Assembly (NCBI RefSeq): GCF_003601925.1
Contig: NZ_QZWH01000025.1
Location: 1-40,342 of the forward strand
Direction: 5' to 3'
Source: Buttiauxella izardii
Lineage (GTDB): Bacteria; Pseudomonadota; Gammaproteobacteria; Enterobacterales; Enterobacteriaceae
DNA: 40,342 bases
The notes under the pieces are model-generated. The model searched no databases. It saw only the letters and a program-made list of their open reading frames with translations, and was not told the DNA's origin. The position numbers and the translations under genes are program-made. The stretch's first letter is position 1; the number at the start of each line of letters is the position of its first letter. This document shows, piece after piece, positions 34,431 to 40,342 of the stretch.

Positions 34431-36197
34431 TCAATATCCCGCAGTCAAATCATCCACCGAACGTGGGTCAGATGCCCCATACAACATGCCGTCCGGCGCG
34501 ACCATAATGCTTTGCGTACTGCCCATCGCCTCTTTCACCTGCACGTTCTGCCCTTTTTCTTTCAGCAGCTTGATGGTGTCCGGGCTGAAGCCTTTTTCCA
34601 CACGCAACTCGTCCGGCAACCATTGATGATGGAAGCGCGGCGCATTGGTCGCTTCGGCGACGTTCATCCCGTAATCAATGGTGTTCATAACCATTTGCAG
34701 CACAGTCGTGATAATTCGGCTGCCGCCAGGGCTGCCGGTCACGAGCCAGGTTTTACCGTCTTTCACCACGATAGTTGGCGACATCGACGACAACGGGCGT
34801 TTATGCGGCCCCACCGCGTTGGCATCGCCGCCCACCAGCCCGTAAACGTTCGGTACACCCGGTTTGGCTGAGAAATCATCCATCTGGTTATTCATCAGAA
34901 TGCCGGTGTTACCCGCCACAATGCCGGTGCCAAACACGGTATTGAGCGTATAAGTCACCGCCACGGCATTGCCGTCTTTATCCACCACCGAGAAATGCGT
35001 GGTCTGGTTGCTTTCATACGGGGCGAGTTTGCCGGGTTTGATTTCGCTCGACGGACGCGCTTTGTTGATATCTATCTGTTCTGCCAAAGATTTCGCATAG
35101 GCTTTGTTGGTCAAAGCCTGCCACGGCACTTTCACAAAATCCGGGTCGCCAAGGTATTCCGAGCGATCGGCATAAGCATATTTTTCGGCTTCTGCGGTGA
35201 GTTGCATCGCATCGGCGCTGCCGAAACCGTATTTAGCGAGGTCGAAGTTTTCCAGAATATTAAGGATTTGCACGATGTGGATACCACCGGATGACGGCGG
35301 CGGCATGGAGAAAATTTCATAGCCGCGATAGGTGCCGCTAATCGGCGCACGCTCCACCGCTTTGTAATTTGCCAGGTCCGCTTTGCTAATCAGCCCGCCA
35401 TTTTTGGCCATTTCATCGGCGATTTGATCGGCAATGGCCCCTTTGTAGAACGCATCCGGGCCATTTTCAGCAATCATTTCCAGACTTTTGGCGAGGTTGG
35501 TTTGCACCAGTTTGTCGCCCTTTTGCAGCGGCTCGCCGTCAGCTTTCCAGAAAATCGCTTTGCTGTTGGGATGATTCGGAAGCACTTCCGCGCCATAGAC
35601 TTTTAAATCTTCTGCCAGCGCGTCGTTCACTGTAAATCCGTACTGCGCCAGTTTGATCGCAGGCTGAATCACTTTGTTGAGTGGCAATGTGCCGTATTTT
35701 TCCAGCGCCATGGAGAAGCCCGCAACGGTGCCTGGCGTGCCGGAAGCCAGATGCGAAGTGAGGGATTTTTTGCTGTCGGCGTTGCCCTGCGCATCAAGGA
35801 ACATATCGCGCGAGGCTTTTTCAGGAGCCATTTCACGGAAATCAATGGCAGTGGTTTTACCGTCTTTGGTGCGCAGCATCATAAAGCCACCGCCGCCAAT
35901 ATTCCCCGCCTGCGGATGAGTCACCGCCAGCGCAAAGCCCACGGCAACGGCGGCATCCACCGCATTCCCGCCCTGCTTCAGAATATCGACGCCCACTTGC
36001 GTGGCGAAAGCGTCTTGAGAAGCCACCATGCCATTTTCAGCACGAACGGCATGGTGCACATCCGCTTCAACACCATAAGATACCGGGGGCGCTGGCGGAG
36101 GGGGCGCGGCACTAACCGAGAGGCAAAGTCCTATCATCAGCGCCGGAACGGTCATCCAGCGCAGAATTTCCGCACGAGTCGTTTTCCACTGCTTCAT
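34431..36197 (-). CDS. ggt: Gamma-glutamyltranspeptidase precursor Ggt
   Basis: Ggt cleaves or transfers the gamma-glutamyl group of glutathione in the periplasm. From the ATG at 36197 the precursor has 588 residues (E. coli 580). It begins with a signal peptide (MTVPALMIGLCLSVSA, residues ~15-30) and a proline-rich junction. Self-cleavage exposes T399 in NQTTHFSVVDKDG as the N-terminal nucleophile of the small subunit; the lid and substrate motifs PLSSMSPTIV and TGSPGGSRI are conserved. GGAG lies 9 nt before the chosen ATG; two upstream in-frame starts (36212, 36227) are less suitable. Confidence 0.97.
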   Translation of the reverse strand: MKQWKTTRAEILRWMTVPALMIGLCLSVSAAPPPPAPPVSYGVEADVHHAVRAENGMVASQDAFATQVGVDILKQGGNAVDAAVAVGFALAVTHPQAGNIGGGGFMMLRTKDGKTTAIDFREMAPEKASRDMFLDAQGNADSKKSLTSHLASGTPGTVAGFSMALEKYGTLPLNKVIQPAIKLAQYGFTVNDALAEDLKVYGAEVLPNHPNSKAIFWKADGEPLQKGDKLVQTNLAKSLEMIAENGPDAFYKGAIADQIADEMAKNGGLISKADLANYKAVERAPISGTYRGYEIFSMPPPSSGGIHIVQILNILENFDLAKYGFGSADAMQLTAEAEKYAYADRSEYLGDPDFVKVPWQALTNKAYAKSLAEQIDINKARPSSEIKPGKLAPYESNQTTHFSVVDKDGNAVAVTYTLNTVFGTGIVAGNTGILMNNQMDDFSAKPGVPNVYGLVGGDANAVGPHKRPLSSMSPTIVVKDGKTWLVTGSPGGSRIITTVLQMVMNTIDYGMNVAEATNAPRFHHQWLPDELRVEKGFSPDTIKLLKEKGQNVQVKEAMGSTQSIMVAPDGMLYGASDPRSVDDLTAGY

Positions 36198-36321
36198 CGT
36201 TATTTTCTCCATATTGAGTCCAGTCAATCGCCCATTAAGCCTGGTCTAAAAATCCTAAATAACCATCGGGTTGGTGGAAAACGATTAAACTTAGTAGATC
36301 CCCCAAATGGAGGAAGTGAAG

Positions 36322-36774
36322 ATGAAAAAAAGACTACTTATGGCGGCTTTGCTGCCTTTGACCTGTTTGGCACAGCCGATTAATACACTGAATAACCCCA
36401 ATCAACAGGGTTACCAGATCCCCAGTCAGCAACGGATGCAGCAGCAAATGCAAACGCAGCAGACGCAACAAAAAGGGATGTTAAATCAGCAGTTACAAAC
36501 GCAAACCCGCGTGCAGCAACAGCATCTGGAATCGCAGATAAACAATAATTCGCAGCAGGATGTCTTCAAAGTGAAGAAAACATTGCCGAATGAGCTGGAT
36601 GTCGGGACGCAGCAAGTGCTGCCGAATAACAATGGCGGAATGTTGAGTGGAAGTAGTAGCGCAAGCAGTCAGGATCACATGCTGCAACCGAGAAACAATG
36701 GCAGCATGCTCAATCCTAATGGCAACTCGACCACGTTACAGCCGAGCATTCCGTTAAAAACTATTGGGCCGTAA
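36322..36774 (+). CDS. yhhA: Gln-rich secreted protein of unknown function YhhA (DUF2756)
   Basis: This is a 150-residue protein (E. coli YhhA 146). A signal peptide ([17 protein letters not shown]) is followed by [20 protein letters not shown], then a glutamine-rich, probably helical stretch ([20 protein letters not shown]) and an Asn/Ser-rich tail ending PLKTIGP. No catalytic motif is visible; its function is unknown. The start at 36322 follows GGAGG at 36309-36313. It is divergent from ggt and its 3' end overlaps the convergent ugpQ by 14 bp. Confidence 0.92.
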   Translation: MKKRLLMAALLPLTCLAQPINTLNNPNQQGYQIPSQQRMQQQMQTQQTQQKGMLNQQLQTQTRVQQQHLESQINNNSQQDVFKVKKTLPNELDVGTQQVLPNNNGGMLSGSSSASSQDHMLQPRNNGSMLNPNGNSTTLQPSIPLKTIGP

Positions 36775-37504
36775 AGTTCGGGCCAATCTGGTCGATGCGG
36801 TCAGTGCAAATGGTATCGACTCCCCAACGCAGCAGCGTGTCTGCGCGTTGGGGATTATTCAGGGTATAAACCAGAATATGTAATCCCGCCGCTTTGAGTT
36901 CGCGCACGCGAGCTTCATCGAGCAATTTATGATTCAGGTGAATAGAAACGCAGCCCAACCGGGTAGTGAGTTCACGCCAGTCATCGCGCCATTCATCCAG
37001 CAATAAACCTCGCGGCAACTCGGGAACCGCATGTTGTGCAGCTTCCAGCGCTTCGATAGAAAATGACGACAGCAATGGCGCGGTTTGCCCTTGCCAAAAT
37101 TCACGGGCGGCCAGCGCAATAACTTTGCCTGTTTCGCTGTCCGTGCCGGTTGTCGGCTTGATTTCGATATTGACCATCATGCCGTGCTGTTTACAGCGCG
37201 CCGCCACTTGCGAAAGCAGCGGTAATGGCTCGCCTTTAAACTCGGTGCTAAACCAGCTTCCGGCGTCCACATTGAGCAACTTATCCCACGGCAAATCCCC
37301 GGCAATTCCCCAGCCGTTGCTGGTGCGCTCCAGCGTGTCGTCATGGAGCAGGAAGATTTGCCCGTCTTTTGAAAGTTTGGCGTCAAACTCAATCATGGTG
37401 TGGCCGTAACGTGCGCCAACATCAATCGCCGCCAGAGTGTTTTCCGGTGCCAGTTTTCCACCGCCGCGATGGGCGGCAACTTTTGGGTAAGGCCAGTGAC
37501 TCAT
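36761..37504 (-). CDS. ugpQ: Glycerophosphodiester phosphodiesterase UgpQ
   Basis: UgpQ hydrolyses glycerophosphodiesters to glycerol-3-phosphate and an alcohol in the cytoplasm. It has 247 residues, as in E. coli. The GDPD catalytic residues are visible as H12-R13 in [14 protein letters not shown], with E20, [12 protein letters not shown] and [11 protein letters not shown]. It is the last gene of the ugp operon, overlapping ugpC by 4 bp. Confidence 0.96.
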   Translation of the reverse strand: MSHWPYPKVAAHRGGGKLAPENTLAAIDVGARYGHTMIEFDAKLSKDGQIFLLHDDTLERTSNGWGIAGDLPWDKLLNVDAGSWFSTEFKGEPLPLLSQVAARCKQHGMMVNIEIKPTTGTDSETGKVIALAAREFWQGQTAPLLSSFSIEALEAAQHAVPELPRGLLLDEWRDDWRELTTRLGCVSIHLNHKLLDEARVRELKAAGLHILVYTLNNPQRADTLLRWGVDTICTDRIDQIGPNFTAQ

Positions 37505-38562
37505 AGACGTTGTCCGTTTTCTTTATCGAAGAAATGTAGATGATTTTCAGGCAGATGTAGCCATAGCGTGCTGCCGGGTTGCGGGCGTTCCTGATGCGCC
37601 AGGCGCACCACCATTTTCTGCTCGCCCCAGCGTCCGTGCACTAAATTATCTGCGCCGAGCATCTCCAGCGTGTCGACCATAAACGGCACGCCGCCTGCGG
37701 TTTGTGAGCTTAGCGCAATATGTTCCGGGCGGATACCCAGCGTCACCGCGCGCCCTCGATGCACGCTTCCCAACGGCAACGCCATGCCGCCTGCCAGTTC
37801 AAAACGGGTGCCGTCTGCGCTGATATTGCCTTCCAGCAAATTCATGGCGGGCGAGCCGATAAAGCTCGCCACAAAGCGGCTTGCCGGACGTTCGTAAACT
37901 TCCACCGGCGTACCGATTTGTTCGGCGACGCCTTTGTTCATCACCATCACACGCTGCGCCAGCGTCATCGCTTCGACCTGATCGTGCGTGACGTACAAAC
38001 TGGTGGTTTTCAGGCGGCGGTGCAGTTGTTGCAGTTCGAGGCGCATTTGTACGCGCAGCTTGGCGTCGAGGTTGGAGAGCGGTTCGTCAAACAGGAAAAC
38101 TGCCGGGTCACGCACAATCGCACGCCCCATCGCGACGCGTTGGCGTTGCCCGCCGGAAAGCTCACGCGGGCGGCGTTTAAGCAAACCATCGAGTTCGAGA
38201 ATACGCGCCGCTTCCACCACTTTTTGCTGAATATGCGCTTTGCCCATGCCACGGATTTTCAGCCCCCACGCCATGTTTTCTTCCACGCTCATATGCGGAT
38301 AAAGCGCGTAATTCTGGAACACCATCGCAATGCCGCGCTCTTTCGGTTCCATTTCGGTGACGCGCTGGCGGTCAATCCAGATATCGCCGCTGGTGACGCG
38401 CTCAAGCCCGGCGACCATGCGCAGCAAAGTCGATTTTCCGCAGCCCGACGGCCCGACCATCACGATAAATTCGCCGTCCGCCACATCGAGCGTTAACGGT
38501 TGAATCACTTGGGTTTTGTTATCCCAGCTTTTGCTGACTGCCTGTAATTTTAAACCTGCCAT
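37501..38562 (-). CDS. ugpC: sn-Glycerol-3-phosphate ABC transporter ATPase UgpC
   Basis: UgpC is the MalK-like ATPase of the G3P/glycerophosphodiester importer (353 residues, E. coli 356). Walker A is GPSGCGKST (37-45), the signature [14 protein letters not shown] and Walker [13 protein letters not shown]; a C-terminal OB-type regulatory region follows (about 235-353). It starts 5 bp after the ugpE stop and overlaps ugpQ. Confidence 0.96.
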   Translation of the reverse strand: MAGLKLQAVSKSWDNKTQVIQPLTLDVADGEFIVMVGPSGCGKSTLLRMVAGLERVTSGDIWIDRQRVTEMEPKERGIAMVFQNYALYPHMSVEENMAWGLKIRGMGKAHIQQKVVEAARILELDGLLKRRPRELSGGQRQRVAMGRAIVRDPAVFLFDEPLSNLDAKLRVQMRLELQQLHRRLKTTSLYVTHDQVEAMTLAQRVMVMNKGVAEQIGTPVEVYERPASRFVASFIGSPAMNLLEGNISADGTRFELAGGMALPLGSVHRGRAVTLGIRPEHIALSSQTAGGVPFMVDTLEMLGADNLVHGRWGEQKMVVRLAHQERPQPGSTLWLHLPENHLHFFDKENGQRL

Positions 38563-38567
38563 GGAAG

Positions 38568-39413
38568 TTATTTCTCACTATCAACAAGGCCACGCACGAA
38601 CGCGCGTTGCATGGCTAAAACGATAATTACCGGGGGAATCAGCGTCAGTAACATGGCCGCCATCACCTGATTCCACTGGGTCGAGCCTTCACCGGAAGAC
38701 ATCATGCCTTTGATACCCGCCACGGCGGTGCCGAGGTTGACGTCGCTGATAATCAGCAGCGGCCACAGGTATTGGTTCCAGCCGTAGATAAAGGTGATGA
38801 CGAACAGCGCCGCAAGATTAGTTTTTGAGAGCGGCAACACGATGTCGCGGAAGAAGCGCATCGGTGTTGCACCATCAATGCGAGCCGCTTCCATGAGCTC
38901 ATCGGGCAGCGTCATAAAAAACTGGCGGAACAGGAACGTAGCAGTCGCCGAAGCCATTAGCGGCAACGTGAGGCCGGTGTAACTGTCGAGCATTTTGAGG
39001 TTGGCGATCACTTCCACCGTCGGGAAAATTCGCACTTCGACTGGCAGCATCAGGGTGATAAAAATCATCCAGAAGAACAGGTTACGCAGCGGAAAACGGA
39101 ACCAGACGATGGCAAAAGCAGAGAGCATCGAAACGGTGATTTTGCCGATGGTGATCACCAGCGCCATCACGAAACTGTTGAGCAGCATCAGGCCAAATGG
39201 CGCACTGTTGGCCCCCACGCCATTCACCCAAATATGGGTCATGTTTTCCAGCAAATGGGTGCCGGGAATAAGCGTCATCGGCGTTTGAAACACGGCTTCG
39301 TTGTCCAGCGTTGCCGCCACAAACGCGACGTACAGCGGGAACAGAATCACGATGATGCCGAGGATGAGCAGGGTATGGCTGAAAATGGTCAGCCCGCGGC
39401 GGTTCTCAATCAT
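38568..39413 (-). CDS. ugpE: sn-Glycerol-3-phosphate ABC transporter permease UgpE
   Basis: UgpE is one of the two inner-membrane permease subunits, 281 residues as in E. coli, with six hydrophobic helices. The coupling-helix EAA motif reads [20 protein letters not shown], followed by [12 protein letters not shown]. Its start overlaps the end of ugpA by 4 bp. Confidence 0.96.
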   Translation of the reverse strand: MIENRRGLTIFSHTLLILGIIVILFPLYVAFVAATLDNEAVFQTPMTLIPGTHLLENMTHIWVNGVGANSAPFGLMLLNSFVMALVITIGKITVSMLSAFAIVWFRFPLRNLFFWMIFITLMLPVEVRIFPTVEVIANLKMLDSYTGLTLPLMASATATFLFRQFFMTLPDELMEAARIDGATPMRFFRDIVLPLSKTNLAALFVITFIYGWNQYLWPLLIISDVNLGTAVAGIKGMMSSGEGSTQWNQVMAAMLLTLIPPVIIVLAMQRAFVRGLVDSEK

Positions 39414-40297
39414 TGGTAGCGCACCTTACGTTCCACGAAACGAAACTGAATCACCGTCAGGATGATGACTAAGAACATCAGCACCACCGATTGCGCCGCC
39501 GATGCGGAAAGGTCGAGGCCTGCAAAACCTTCACGGTAAATTTTGTAGATAAGCGTGGTCGTCGCCTGGACCGGGCCACCGCCGGTTGCGGCGTCGATCA
39601 CCGGGAAGGTGTCGAAAAACGCGTAAACCAGGTTCACCACCAGCAGGAAGAAGCTCACTGGCGCAATCAGCGGCAGCGACAATTTAAAAAAGCGGCGCAC
39701 CGGGCCTGCTCCGTCAATAGAAGCGGCTTCGACCAGCGAGCGAGGTATCGATTGCAGGGCGGCGAAAAAGAACAGGAAGTTGTAGCTGATTTGCTTCCAT
39801 ACCGAGGCAAACACCACCAGGAACATCGCCTGGCCGCTGTTTTGCGCGTGGTTCCAGTGGTAGCCAAACTCTTCCAGCACATGCGTTAAAAGGCCGCGAC
39901 CTGGGTTAAACAAGAAGATCCACAATACGGCGGCAATGGCCGGAGCAACGGCGTAAGGCAGCAGCATCAGCGTTTGATAAATACGGCTGCCGCGCACTAC
40001 GTAATCCGTGAGAGCGGCGAAAAATAGCGACACCAGCAACCCGCTGCCCGCCACTAATCCACTGAAAATTAAGGTGGTGTAGAAAGAGTCGAGATAATAG
40101 CTGTCGTGGAAAAGCTGTTTGAAATTATCCAGCCCGACAAAGGTGCTTGAAAGCCCAAACGGATCGACGTTTTGCAGCGAATACCACAGCGCTTCGCCCG
40201 CAGGCCAGATGAAAAAGATAATGGTGATAATCAACTGCGGCAAAACCAGCGCATAAGGCAGCCAGCCGGAGCGGAATACCGGGCGTGAAGATGACAT
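39410..40297 (-). CDS. ugpA: sn-Glycerol-3-phosphate ABC transporter permease UgpA
   Basis: UgpA is the partner permease, 295 residues as in E. coli, with about six membrane helices. The EAA motif is [20 protein letters not shown] followed by [13 protein letters not shown]. The gene starts 45 bp from the window end; the binding-protein gene ugpB would be expected next on the same strand but lies outside. The Pho-type promoter is also outside. Confidence 0.96.
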   Translation of the reverse strand: MSSSRPVFRSGWLPYALVLPQLIITIIFFIWPAGEALWYSLQNVDPFGLSSTFVGLDNFKQLFHDSYYLDSFYTTLIFSGLVAGSGLLVSLFFAALTDYVVRGSRIYQTLMLLPYAVAPAIAAVLWIFLFNPGRGLLTHVLEEFGYHWNHAQNSGQAMFLVVFASVWKQISYNFLFFFAALQSIPRSLVEAASIDGAGPVRRFFKLSLPLIAPVSFFLLVVNLVYAFFDTFPVIDAATGGGPVQATTTLIYKIYREGFAGLDLSASAAQSVVLMFLVIILTVIQFRFVERKVRYQ

Positions 40298-40324
40298 AGT
40301 GTGGCTCTTGTTAATGGCATTGTC

Positions 40325-40342
40325 GCCCTCACCCCAGCCCTC
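40325..40342. repeat. Partial C/G-rich palindromic repeat at right edge
   Basis: The last 18 bases, GCCCTCACCCCAGCCCTC, are the start of another copy of the repeat family, cut by the window end. They are identical to bases 4-21 of the window. Confidence 0.8.

Noticed and set aside
37720-38496. 258-residue open frame on the + strand
   Set aside because: Antisense to ugpC, His/Arg-rich shadow.

Overview
The window is chromosomal DNA of a member of the Enterobacteriaceae. Nearly every gene has a full-length counterpart in Escherichia coli with the same length and motifs, including RyhB sRNA next to yhhX. Gene order and intergenic repeats differ from E. coli. The genus cannot be fixed from the sequence alone; a Buttiauxella/Kluyvera/Lelliottia-like enteric is a guess. 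There is no prophage, IS element, tRNA, rRNA or CRISPR array. Both ends of the window lie in copies of one short palindromic repeat, as expected of a draft contig that broke at repeats.

Region 1 (1-15131) is a consolidated formate hydrogenlyase (FHL) locus on the + strand. It holds hycABCDEFGHI (hydrogenase-3 and its accessory proteins), then hydN, fdhF, hypF and a HoxN/NixA-type nickel permease. Electron donor enzyme, membrane hydrogenase, cofactor maturation and nickel uptake therefore sit together. Promoter-proximal TGTCG-type dyads (candidate FhlA sites) and -24/-12 motifs precede hycA and hydN. The most notable point is that FdhF carries cysteine (TGC) at codon 140, where the E. coli enzyme has UGA-encoded selenocysteine. 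A two-gene HigBA/RelE-type toxin-antitoxin module on the - strand sits between hycI and hydN.

Region 2 (15223-28326) corresponds to the E. coli avtA-malS-bax-xylR-xylHGF-xylAB block: an aminotransferase, a periplasmic alpha-amylase with MalT-like boxes, a Bax glucosaminidase-like protein, and a complete xylose regulon (XylR activator, XylFGH ABC importer, isomerase, xylulokinase).

Region 3 (28399-40297) corresponds to another E. coli block: gntU-gntK-gntR (gluconate), yhhW, yhhX, ryhB, yhhY, ggt, yhhA and ugpQ-ugpC-ugpE-ugpA (glycerol-3-phosphate import). ugpB is expected just beyond the right end.

The three blocks lie far apart in E. coli and are joined here at convergent gene ends (nickel permease/avtA and xylB/gntU), both occupied by REP-type palindromes. 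Two repeat families recur: a REP family (core GTCGGATGACGCTGCGCTTA) and a C/G-rich CCCTCACCC...CCCTCTCC...GGAGAGGG family. One copy of the latter has expanded to a six-unit array of about 37 bp that supplies the stop codon of malS. I found no wholly new system; the best leads are the cysteine FDH-H in a compact FHL locus, the toxin-antitoxin insertion, and the repeat behaviour.
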